Origin: Aquifex aeolicus
Lineage (GTDB): Bacteria > Aquificota > Aquificia > Aquificales > Aquificaceae
Direction: 5' to 3'
Length of the DNA stretch: 6,272 nt
NCBI GenBank assembly: GCA_015661465.1
Contig: DQVZ01000266.1
Span: 1-6,272, forward strand
The stretch's first letter is position 1, and the number at the start of each line of letters is the position of its first letter. Made by a program: the position numbers and the translations under genes. The notes beneath the pieces were generated by a model that ran no database searches, had not been told where the DNA came from, and saw nothing but the letters and a program-made list of their open reading frames with translations. Of this stretch, positions 1-5,903 are shown piece by piece.

Positions 1-531
1 GAAATGGCTGAGAAGTACGGTCTTGAGGTAGCTCAAAAGAGGGATTCTCAAGAAGTTTGTTTCCTTATGGGTAAGTCTCCGGGCGAATATCTTGAAGAAA
101 TTACAGGTAAAAGAAAGGGAATTATCAAACACATCTCGGGAAAGGTTTTAGGAGAGCACGAGGGATTTTACAGATTCACCATAGGTCAGAGAAGAGGGCT
201 TGGAGTTTCTTACGGAAAACCTGTCTACGTCATAGATATAGACCCTTCGACTAACACAGTTGTTGTAGGGGAAGAGGAATACCTTTACAACGATAAACTC
301 TTTGTGAAAGATATAAACTTTCATGTACCTTTGGAAAAGTGGCAAAATGTTGAAGCTCAAATAAGGTACAGACATAAACCTACCCCTATAGAAAGCATAG
401 AAAAAAGAAGAGGTGGGTATATAGTCAAATTTAAGGATAATGTACGAGGAATTACTCCCGGACAGGTAATAGCTTTTTACGACGGTGATATCCTTTTAGG
501 AGGAGGAATCATAGAAGATGTTATAAAGTAA
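1..531 (+). CDS. mnmA: tRNA-specific 2-thiouridylase MnmA, 3' part (5' end outside window)
   Basis: The reading frame is open from base 1, so the gene is cut by the window edge. The ATG at base 4 is an internal methionine, not the start. About 176 codons remain of a family usually near 350-370 residues. MnmA adenylates U34 at C2 and thiolates it in the tRNAs for Lys, Glu and Gln, in the cytoplasm, taking sulfur from a persulfide carrier. The segment starts in the end of the ATP-PPase domain: the motif KRDSQEVCF carries the second catalytic cysteine (codon 58-60). Next comes the central domain with FTIGQRRGLGV, and then the C-terminal beta-barrel with RYRHKP and GITPGQVIAFYDGD. The stop is at 529-531 and the C-terminus looks complete. 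The ATP-binding SGGVDSS loop and first catalytic cysteine lie upstream and cannot be checked. The identification is firm from these motifs. Confidence 0.95.
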   Translation, partial: EMAEKYGLEVAQKRDSQEVCFLMGKSPGEYLEEITGKRKGIIKHISGKVLGEHEGFYRFTIGQRRGLGVSYGKPVYVIDIDPSTNTVVVGEEEYLYNDKLFVKDINFHVPLEKWQNVEAQIRYRHKPTPIESIEKRRGGYIVKFKDNVRGITPGQVIAFYDGDILLGGGIIEDVIK

Positions 532-554
532 ATAAAGGGTTTTGTGGACATGAT

Positions 555-605
555 AAAGAAAATAGAACGTACGTAAGATAGCAAATTTTACGTTAATTTT
601 TCTTT
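555..605. terminator. Possible bidirectional terminator between convergent genes
   Basis: An imperfect inverted repeat lies between the stop codons of the two convergent genes. AACGTA (566-571) pairs with TACGTT (589-594). After a small internal loop, AAAAT (559-563) pairs with ATTTT (596-600). After one bulged base, AAAG (555-558) pairs with CTTT (602-605). The outer arms give a T-rich run on the 3' side on each strand, as expected for a two-way intrinsic terminator. The stem is AU-rich with a 17-nt loop, so it would be weak at high temperature. It is the only structured element in the 110-bp gap 532-641, where I see no gene. Confidence 0.4.
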
Positions 606-641
606 AGGGAAAGACCGATACTTAATATTTCAAAAAGAATA

Positions 642-1085
642 CTAAAGTTCACCTCTTGAAAATTTTTCTTTCAATTGAAATAAACCCTTTATAAGTTCTT
701 CTGTATTAAATCTGTCTTTATAGGTTTTTACCAAAAGTTTCCAATCCCAATAATTGTTCTTTGCTTCAAGAAAGGATATTTTCTCAAGACGGTTACCCTT
801 AAAAACGGCTACGAAGCTGGAGACAAGAGGATAATCGTATTTCAGATGTTCCCATACCAGTAATCCTACGACGAACTTTTCATCTCCGTATTTCTCTCCT
901 AGACCTATTATCCCTTTAACATCCTTAACTTGCGAGGGATAGAGAGTTCTTAAGCCTTCACGGAAAGGTTCTATTAGTTCTTGAAAATCCTTTTCATTTA
1001 GAGTTTCAGTTTCTTTATCCTTTCCTTTCTCTTTCTTTTCTCCTTCGGGATTTTTTCCAAAAGGAAATTGTATAACTTTACCCAT
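642..1085 (-). CDS. Hypothetical protein, unrecognised family
   Basis: I do not recognise this protein. From the ATG at 1085 it has 147 residues and begins MGKVIQFPFGKN. A very charged, probably disordered Lys/Glu stretch follows (about residues 12-32). A mixed domain with no cysteines takes up the rest, with the segments GLGEKYGDEKFVVGLLVWEHLKY and NYWDWKLLVKTYKDRF, rich in aromatic residues. There is no signal peptide or membrane segment, so it is probably cytoplasmic. An upstream in-frame ATG at 1106 would add seven residues (MIINYIS). I prefer 1085 because the longer form leaves only 8 bp to the divergent htrA start and covers the TATAAT hexamer that could serve htrA. Neither ATG has a clear Shine-Dalgarno sequence. 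The gene is convergent with mnmA and divergent from htrA, so it is probably transcribed alone. It reads as a real gene: there is no competing plus-strand gene, and composition matches its neighbours. Confidence 0.75.
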   Translation of the reverse strand: MGKVIQFPFGKNPEGEKKEKGKDKETETLNEKDFQELIEPFREGLRTLYPSQVKDVKGIIGLGEKYGDEKFVVGLLVWEHLKYDYPLVSSFVAVFKGNRLEKISFLEAKNNYWDWKLLVKTYKDRFNTEELIKGLFQLKEKFSRGEL

Positions 1086-1097
1086 AGATATGTAGTT

Positions 1098-1103
1098 TAT
1101 AAT
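1098..1103 (+). promoter_or_regulatory. Candidate -10 box of the htrA promoter
   Basis: A perfect TATAAT lies 11 bp before the htrA ATG. A 17-bp spacer would put the -35 at about 1075-1080 (ACTTTA, a poor match) inside the start of the divergent gene. Transcription would begin near 1110, giving a leader of only about 5 nt, so the message would be almost leaderless and the AAGG at 1107-1110 would largely be excluded from it. The hexamer could be a chance match in AT-rich DNA. Confidence 0.35.
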
Positions 1104-1114
1104 CATAAGGTATT

Positions 1115-2473
1115 ATGAGAAAGTCTATTCTTTTGATCCTTTTTGCTGTGGTAATAGGTTTTTCCAGTGTACTTGAAGATTTACAGGATGAAATAACCTC
1201 ACTGGTTGAGAAAGTTTCCCCTTCCGTAGTTACTATTTTCGTAATTAAGGAACAAAGGGATATGTTTCCTATACCTCAGATACCCTTTGATTTCCCTTTT
1301 AAATTTAAACCTTTTATTAGAAAAGAAAGAGCTGTAGGTAGCGGTGTAATAGTAAGGTACTATGAGGATAAGAAAATAGCTTATATTCTTACAAATGCCC
1401 ACGTTGTTAAGAACGCCGTAAGGATAATAGTCAAACTTGATAAATACACAGAAAGAAAAGGAGAAATTGTAGGAATGGATACCAAAACCGATATAGCAGT
1501 TATAAAGATTTCTACAAAGGGGATAGAAAATTTTGAAAAAAGGCTAGCAAAACTCGGAAATTCCGACGAACTTAAAGTGGGTCAGCTGGTATTCGCTATA
1601 GGAAATCCTTACGGTTTAGAAAGAACCGTTACTATGGGAGTGATATCTGCTCTAAGAAGAAGTATAGGGATTACCCAATACGAAAACTTTATACAGACAG
1701 ATGCAGCAATAAACCCTGGAAATTCAGGTGGACCCCTTGTAAATATAGAAGGAGAAGTTATAGGAATCAATACCGCAATTATTGCTGGGGCACAGGGATT
1801 AGGATTTGCAATTCCCATAAATCTTGCTAAATGGGTAATGGAACAAATAATTGCCCACGGAAAGGTTATCAGAGGATGGTTAGGAGTTATGATACAAAAT
1901 ATTACCCCGGATATAGCTGAGGCATTGGGAATTAGGGAAGGAGTGCTTATCGCACAAGTGGTTCCCGGGAGTCCGGCAGAAAAAGCTGGAATAAAAGTTG
2001 GAGATATAATAATCGAAGTAAACGGTAAGAAAATAAAAGATGCAAGGGACCTTCAATTTACGATAATGAAAATCAAACCAGGAACTAAAGTAACTATAAC
2101 GGTTTTGAGAGATGGTAAAAAACTAAACCTGAAGACAGTAATAGGAGAATATCCAGAAGGCAAGGCGGAAACTAGAGGTAAAGCTACTCCAGAAAATCTA
2201 GGTCTGCTCCTTAGAGATTTAACCTTTAAAGAAAAACAAGAATTAGGTGTGCCGTACGGTGTTCTGGTAGAGGGAATATATCCCAACTCTCCGGCAGAAT
2301 ATAGCGGAATACAACCGGGGGATGTTATTCTTAAGGTAAACAACCATCCCATAAGAAGCGTAAGGGAATTTTTCTCACTGATAAATAAGCTTAGGGATTT
2401 AGGAAAAACAAAAGCGCTACTCCTGGTAAGGAGAGGAGAGTCGAATATATTTATTACTCTGGATTTAGAATGA
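1115..2473 (+). CDS. htrA: HtrA/DegP-family periplasmic serine protease with two PDZ domains
   Basis: The 452-residue protein is an envelope quality-control protease/chaperone that degrades misfolded exported proteins. The N-terminus MRKSILLILFAVVIGFSS is a signal peptide or anchor (hydrophobic 5-16), placing the enzyme in the periplasm. Its possible cleavage site (after Ser17, Gly at -3) is not strong. The trypsin-like domain spans about 30-245, with an intact triad: His96 in TNAHVV, Asp126 in TDIAVIK and Ser204 in GNSGGP. Residues 49-69, before the first conserved strand, form a Pro/Phe-rich segment that fits the LA loop of DegP-type enzymes. PDZ1 covers about 253-342 (GWLGV, PAEKAGIKVGDII) and PDZ2 about 360-450 (PAEYSGIQPGDVI). 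Length and layout are normal for Deg proteases with two PDZ domains. AAGG at 1107-1110 is a weak, close ribosome site. The gene ends 10 bp before the sigma factor gene, so the two are very likely co-transcribed. Confidence 0.95.
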   Translation: MRKSILLILFAVVIGFSSVLEDLQDEITSLVEKVSPSVVTIFVIKEQRDMFPIPQIPFDFPFKFKPFIRKERAVGSGVIVRYYEDKKIAYILTNAHVVKNAVRIIVKLDKYTERKGEIVGMDTKTDIAVIKISTKGIENFEKRLAKLGNSDELKVGQLVFAIGNPYGLERTVTMGVISALRRSIGITQYENFIQTDAAINPGNSGGPLVNIEGEVIGINTAIIAGAQGLGFAIPINLAKWVMEQIIAHGKVIRGWLGVMIQNITPDIAEALGIREGVLIAQVVPGSPAEKAGIKVGDIIIEVNGKKIKDARDLQFTIMKIKPGTKVTITVLRDGKKLNLKTVIGEYPEGKAETRGKATPENLGLLLRDLTFKEKQELGVPYGVLVEGIYPNSPAEYSGIQPGDVILKVNNHPIRSVREFFSLINKLRDLGKTKALLLVRRGESNIFITLDLE

Positions 2474-2483
2474 GGTTGAGAAA

Positions 2484-3416
2484 ATGATTCCAGATACGGA
2501 ACAAGAGTTAATAAACCAGTATCTAAAAAGAATTTCAAAGATACCTTTGCTTACACCTGAAGAAGAAAAAGAGTTGGCAAAAAGGGCTAAGCAGGGAGAT
2601 AAAGAAGCTTTAAAACGACTGGTAGAAGCTAACCTTAGATTCGTAGTAAGTGTTGCGAAGCAGTATATTGGTTATGGACTTCCCTTTTCCGAGCTCATTG
2701 CTGCTGGAAATCTCGGACTCCTCGAAGCTGCAAAGAGATTTGACCCTGATAGAGGAGTAAAATTTATATCCTATGCGGTCTGGTGGATAAGACAAGCTAT
2801 AATGCAGGCTTTGTCTCAACAAACGGGAGCTGTGAGAATTCCCCTAAAGCAGTCTCACCTGATAAACAGGATTTCCCATATATACGGTGAACTCTCTAAA
2901 AAACTTGAAAGGGAACCATCCCCAGAAGAGATAGCTGAAGAACTCACAAGACAAACCATAGCCAAAGAATTGGAAAAGGAACTGGGTAGAAAACCCACAC
3001 AGGAAGAGGTAGAGGAGCGCTTTAAGAAGGAAGGCTATAAAATACTACCTGAGGAAATAGAGAAATATCTTCAGGTTTGCAGAATTCCCCTATCACTTGA
3101 TGCTCCTGTAGGAGAAAATGAAGATACATTCTTCATAGACTTCCTCAGTAAATACGGCACCGCGGAGGTAGAAGAAAAGGTTATTCAAGAAGTAATTCAG
3201 AAAGAAATAGATGACCTTCTCAGTAAGCTTACGGATAAGGAGAGAAAAGTGATAGAACTGAGGTTTGGACTAAAGGGAAATGAGCCTAAAACCTTAAGAG
3301 AGATAGGAGAAATTTTAGGCCTTTCCAGAGAGAGGGTAAGACAGCTAGAAACGAGGGCCCTTAGAAAGCTTAGAAGTCTTGCCATGAAAAGACATCTTAA
3401 AGATTTCTTGAGCTGA
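2484..3416 (+). CDS. Sigma-70 family RNA polymerase sigma factor (group 2-like, no region 1.1)
   Basis: The 310-residue protein directs RNA polymerase to promoters. It starts almost at region 1.2 (about 5-38), with no region 1.1. Region 2 follows (about 39-115) with RFDPDRGVKFISYAVWWIRQ, the part that recognises and melts the -10 element. Domain 3 runs from 116 to about 204 and the 3.2 linker follows (SLDAPVGENEDTF). Region 4 ends the protein with the -35 helix-turn-helix TLREIGEILGLSRERVRQLE (270-289). Recognition residues resemble primary sigmas, so a near-consensus promoter class is expected. The size suggests a non-essential group 2 sigma (called RpoS in some Aquificales), but Bacteroidetes-type primary sigmas are also this short, so I give no symbol. 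Domain 3 is about 31 residues longer than usual, with an apparent internal repeat (2895-3023). GAGG at 2472-2475, 8 nt before the ATG, supports the start. The TGA overlaps the truB ATG by one base. Confidence 0.93.
   Translation: MIPDTEQELINQYLKRISKIPLLTPEEEKELAKRAKQGDKEALKRLVEANLRFVVSVAKQYIGYGLPFSELIAAGNLGLLEAAKRFDPDRGVKFISYAVWWIRQAIMQALSQQTGAVRIPLKQSHLINRISHIYGELSKKLEREPSPEEIAEELTRQTIAKELEKELGRKPTQEEVEERFKKEGYKILPEEIEKYLQVCRIPLSLDAPVGENEDTFFIDFLSKYGTAEVEEKVIQEVIQKEIDDLLSKLTDKERKVIELRFGLKGNEPKTLREIGEILGLSRERVRQLETRALRKLRSLAMKRHLKDFLS
2895..3023 (+). repeat. Internal protein-level repeat in sigma domain 3
   Basis: Two 17-residue segments, residues 138-154 (SKKLEREPSPEEIAEEL) and 164-180 (EKELGRKPTQEEVEERF), align without gaps. 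Seven positions are identical and several more are conservative, at a 26-residue period. Each resembles the single GREPTPEELAERM helix segment of ordinary sigma-70 domain 3. From the IP at 119 to the IPLS at 201-204 there are 86 residues, against about 55 in E. coli RpoD from my own recall. The DNA copies have diverged, so any duplication is old. Confidence 0.6.
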
Positions 3417-4279
3417 TGAACGGAGCTATTCTGATTGACAAGCCTAAAGGTTTGACTTCCACCCAAGTAGTTGAGGAGGTAAAAAGGAAGCTCAAAGCAA
3501 AAAAAGTAGGACATACCGGAACTCTAGACCCTATAGCTACTGGGCTGCTTATACTTCTTGTAAATAGGACAACTCGTTTTGCTCAATTTCTACTGAGTTT
3601 TCCAAAAACTTATATTTTTACTCTTAAATTCGGTGCACAAACCGATACTTACGATGTTCAAGGAAAAGTTTTAAAAACCTTTGAGGGAGCTTTAAACTGT
3701 AGGAAGCTCAAAGAAATATTGTCTAAATTTCAAGGAGAAATACTCCAGACTCCACCTCCCTTCTCGGCGAAAAAAGTAAAAGGAAAAAGGGCTTATGAGC
3801 TTGCCAGAAAAGGTAAAAAAGTAGAGCTAAAGCCGGTAAAAATTAAGGTTTATAATCTAGAGCTTCTGGAGTGCATTCCAGAATTAAAAGAGGCTAAGCT
3901 GTGTGCAGAAATTTCTTCAGGGGGATACATCAGGAGTCTTGCTCAAGATATAGGACAGAAGTTAGGTATCGGTGCGTATGTGAAGGAGCTTCGAAGGACG
4001 AAAATCGGTGAAATAAGTGTAGATGAAGCTGTTAATCTGGAAGAATTTACTCGAGCGGAGAAACCAGAAGAATATATCATTCCGGTAGAAAACCTATTTA
4101 GGACTATCCCCGAAATAAAGCTTGGGAGTTTTGAAGCAGGTAAGATACTACACGGCCAAAGTATTTTAGTGAGAGAGTATGATTATAATGGTTTAGTAAA
4201 AATATTTGATAATGGGAAATTCATTGGTATAGGAGAACTTAAAGGGGGAGTATTGAGACCTAAACGTTTGTTAGTTTAA
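3416..4279 (+). CDS. truB: tRNA pseudouridine-55 synthase TruB
   Basis: This 287-residue enzyme isomerises U55 to pseudouridine in the T-loop of nearly all tRNAs, in the cytoplasm. The N-terminal ILIDKPKGLTS leads to the catalytic motif KVGHTGTLDPIATGLL with the nucleophile Asp38. The conserved tyrosine that packs against the flipped base is probably Tyr66 (KTYIF), followed by GAQTDTYDVQGKV. Further landmarks are PPPFSAKKVKGKRAYELAR (113-131) and SGGYIRSLAQDIG (168-180). A small C-terminal domain (about 230-287) ends in GGVLRPKRLLV, in the PUA-like position. Length is within the family range. The start is set by the TGATG overlap with the sigma gene. No good Shine-Dalgarno precedes it, so translation probably depends on coupling. 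No terminator hairpin follows, so read-through into dnaJ is possible. Confidence 0.95.
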   Translation: MNGAILIDKPKGLTSTQVVEEVKRKLKAKKVGHTGTLDPIATGLLILLVNRTTRFAQFLLSFPKTYIFTLKFGAQTDTYDVQGKVLKTFEGALNCRKLKEILSKFQGEILQTPPPFSAKKVKGKRAYELARKGKKVELKPVKIKVYNLELLECIPELKEAKLCAEISSGGYIRSLAQDIGQKLGIGAYVKELRRTKIGEISVDEAVNLEEFTRAEKPEEYIIPVENLFRTIPEIKLGSFEAGKILHGQSILVREYDYNGLVKIFDNGKFIGIGELKGGVLRPKRLLV

Positions 4280-4292
4280 TATGATTCCCAAA

Positions 4293-4313
4293 CTTGACAA
4301 AACCTCACTCAAC
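4293..4313 (+). promoter_or_regulatory. HAIR element: predicted HspR operator
   Basis: The sequence reads CTTGACA, seven bases, then ACTCAAC. The known HspR-associated inverted repeat is CTTGAGT-N7-ACTCAAG, so 11 of 14 arm positions match with exactly the right spacing. It sits 40 bp before the dnaJ ATG, and HspR is encoded two genes on in the same direction. The left arm contains the complete TTGACA -35 hexamer, so bound HspR should block RNA polymerase. The match was made by eye and the consensus is from memory of the Streptomyces/Helicobacter/Mycobacterium systems. Confidence 0.8.
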
Positions 4314-4322
4314 TTCTAAGTT
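4294..4322 (+). promoter_or_regulatory. Predicted dnaJ-hspR-queH promoter
   Basis: A perfect -35 hexamer TTGACA (4294-4299) is followed after 17 bp by TAAGTT (4317-4322), a 3-of-6 match to TATAAT. Transcription would start near 4329, giving a leader of about 25 nt that holds the dnaJ ribosome site. The -35 is strong, the -10 weak. Its exact position is uncertain because the following bases are AT-rich (TATTAT at 4322-4327 is closer to consensus but too far away). The promoter lies inside the predicted HspR operator. Confidence 0.6.
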
Positions 4323-4341
4323 ATTATTCCTGGATTATTAT

Positions 4342-4346
4342 GGAGG
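4342..4346 (+). promoter_or_regulatory. Ribosome binding site that sets the dnaJ start
   Basis: GGAGG lies 7 nt before the ATG at 4354. It decides against the longer in-frame TTG start at 4294, which would place translation start inside the -35 box and operator and add 20 residues unlike any DnaJ N-terminus. Confidence 0.85.
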
Positions 4347-4353
4347 TTTAATT

Positions 4354-5487
4354 ATGACTTCGTCGACAAAGAGGGATTATTACGAAATTCTAGGAGTACC
4401 CAGAAATGCATCACAGGAAGAGATAAAGAAGGCTTACAGGAGATTGGTAAGGAAGTACCACCCCGATATATGTAAAAAGCCCGAATGTGAAGAAAAGTTT
4501 AAAGAAATAAACGAAGCATACCAGGTATTATCCGACCCCGAAAAGAGAAAGCTTTACGATATGTATGGTCACGCTGCCTTTGAAGGTACGGCAGCGCAAA
4601 ACGTAGAAACAAATATACCTCCGATAGAGGAAATCTTTAAAGAATTCTTCGAAGGTATTCCCTTTGATTTTGAAACCATATTCGAGAGAGCTACGGGAAG
4701 AAGGAGAGGAAGAAGAAGAAGGGCCGCACAGGGAGAAGATATCGTTATACCTGTGGAAATTTCCCTTGAGGAGGCTTTTAAAGGAACTTCCATACCTTTA
4801 ACTATAGAAAGATATATCCTCTGTGAAGAATGCAGAGGGACAGGATACGATACAGCAAGTGCTAAGACCTGCCCTACTTGTGGTGGAAGGGGAGAGATTG
4901 TTCAAGGAAATTGGTTCTTCCAAGTAAGACAGACCTGTCCTACCTGTGGTGGAGAAGGACGAGTTTACGATGAATGCAAAGTTTGTTATGGAAAAGGAAC
5001 GGTTAAGAAAAAAGAAAATATAAAGGTCAAAATTCCTCCGGGAGTAAGACATGGTTCCAAATTGGTCGTGGAAGGTAAAGGACATGCGGGAAGATACGGC
5101 GGAACTTCCGGCAATCTCTATATAGTTATTAATTTGAAGCCTCATAAAATATTTGAAAGAAAAGGAGATGACCTATATATAGATGTGAATATAACTTTTC
5201 CTGAGGCGGTTTTAGGTACGGAGATAGAAGTTCCTACCATTGACGGTGGAAAAGTTAAGGTAAAGATTCCTCCCGGAACAAGAGAAGGAAGCATAATTAA
5301 GGTATCTGGAAAGGGCATGCCCAGGCTAAAAGATAGCAGCAGAGGAGATATGTACGTAAGAGTCCATATAGACGTTCCCAAGTATAACGTCTTCAGTAAG
5401 TTGCTCGGTGATGGAAAAAAAGCAGAAGAGCTTCTCAAGCAACTTCAAGAAGTTCTCCCGAAACCTGAAAGAATTGTAGAGAGGTAA
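4354..5487 (+). CDS. dnaJ: Chaperone protein DnaJ (type I Hsp40)
   Basis: This 377-residue co-chaperone delivers unfolded clients to DnaK and stimulates its ATPase, in the cytoplasm. The J domain (about 7-73) has HPD at 36-38. The zinc-binding domain has all four CxxCxGxG motifs: CEECRGTG (157), CPTCGGRG (173), CPTCGGEG (195) and CKVCYGKG (208). Two client-binding beta domains and a dimerisation tail follow ([18 protein letters not shown]). Total length is typical. The usual Gly/Phe-rich stretch after the J domain is missing. Residues 74-130 form a linker of acidic and aromatic character ([20 protein letters not shown]) ending in an arginine run (GRRRGRRRR). A Cys pair (40, 45) directly after HPD is also uncommon. 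The start at 4354 has GGAGG 7 nt upstream. It is the first gene of a block with hspR (5 bp gap) and queH, behind a predicted HspR operator. No dnaK or grpE is in the window. Confidence 0.95.
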   Translation: MTSSTKRDYYEILGVPRNASQEEIKKAYRRLVRKYHPDICKKPECEEKFKEINEAYQVLSDPEKRKLYDMYGHAAFEGTAAQNVETNIPPIEEIFKEFFEGIPFDFETIFERATGRRRGRRRRAAQGEDIVIPVEISLEEAFKGTSIPLTIERYILCEECRGTGYDTASAKTCPTCGGRGEIVQGNWFFQVRQTCPTCGGEGRVYDECKVCYGKGTVKKKENIKVKIPPGVRHGSKLVVEGKGHAGRYGGTSGNLYIVINLKPHKIFERKGDDLYIDVNITFPEAVLGTEIEVPTIDGGKVKVKIPPGTREGSIIKVSGKGMPRLKDSSRGDMYVRVHIDVPKYNVFSKLLGDGKKAEELLKQLQEVLPKPERIVER

Positions 5488-5492
5488 GAAGT

Positions 5493-5903
5493 ATGAAAAA
5501 GAGAAAAGCCTATTATACAATAGGTGTAGTTGCAAAAATGTACAACATCCATCCTCAAACACTTAGGCTTTACGAAAGGGAAGGGCTGCTAAAACCCTCA
5601 AGAACGGAAGGCAATACCCGTCTTTACACCGATGAGGATTTAGAAAGGCTTGAATTTATTCTGTTTCTTACAAGGGAACTTGGAGTAAACCTTGCAGGTG
5701 TAGACATAATCCTTAATCTAAAGGAACAAATAGAAGAGATGCAAAAGCAAATAGACCAGCTCATGGATTTTATACAAAATGAATTATCAAAACTCCAAGG
5801 GGAAGCTTACCAAAAGGCTATAGTCAAAGTTCCTAAAACTAAGGTGGTGAAGCTGGAAGAAATACTTATAGCAAAACAGAAGGAGAAAGATGAAGAAGAG
5901 TAA
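5493..5903 (+). CDS. hspR: Heat-shock repressor HspR (MerR family)
   Basis: The 136-residue repressor has an N-terminal MerR-type winged helix-turn-helix. YTIGVVAKMYNIHPQTLRLYEREGLLKP (8-35) and the wing NTRLYTDEDLERL match HspR closely, including the diagnostic HPQTLR(L/Q)YE and GVNLAGV (64-70). A helix of about 73-103 (KEQIEEMQKQIDQLMDFIQ) looks like the dimerising coiled coil. A Lys/Glu-rich tail ends the protein. No cysteine or metal site is visible, in keeping with a sensor that reads free DnaK rather than a ligand. In known systems HspR binds HAIR sites and needs DnaK as co-repressor. Here a HAIR element precedes dnaJ, so it probably represses its own operon. GAGAGG at 5479-5484 is a good ribosome site, 5 bp after the dnaJ stop. 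The queH start overlaps the last 14 bases. A non-HspR MerR protein is unlikely given the context. Confidence 0.92.
   Translation: MKKRKAYYTIGVVAKMYNIHPQTLRLYEREGLLKPSRTEGNTRLYTDEDLERLEFILFLTRELGVNLAGVDIILNLKEQIEEMQKQIDQLMDFIQNELSKLQGEAYQKAIVKVPKTKVVKLEEILIAKQKEKDEEE

Noticed and set aside
22..53. CTTGAG (22-27) and CTCAAG (48-53), resembling HAIR half-sites
   Set aside because: They lie inside mnmA coding sequence with the wrong spacing for HAIR and no promoter context.
602..647. CTTTAG (602-607) and CTAAAG (642-647) as a stem
   Set aside because: Only 6 bp with a 34-nt loop, one arm overlapping the end of the minus-strand gene. It is not convincing beside the 555-605 hairpin.
2053..2538. 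161-codon open frame on the minus strand across the htrA/sigma junction
   Set aside because: It is antisense to two well-identified genes, its protein has no recognisable motif and it has no ribosome site.
4281..4319. Twelve-codon open frame ([12 protein letters not shown]) between truB and dnaJ
   Set aside because: No ribosome site, it lies over the operator and promoter, and a frame this short is expected by chance.
4294..4353. Longer dnaJ beginning at TTG 4294
   Set aside because: The 20 extra residues do not resemble a DnaJ N-terminus, the TTG is part of the TTGACA -35 box and operator, and the ATG at 4354 has GGAGG at good spacing.
4798..5145. 115-codon open frame on the minus strand inside dnaJ
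   Set aside because: It is a shadow of the dnaJ zinc-finger region, with low-complexity Ser/Phe-rich translation typical of the reverse strand of a coding gene.
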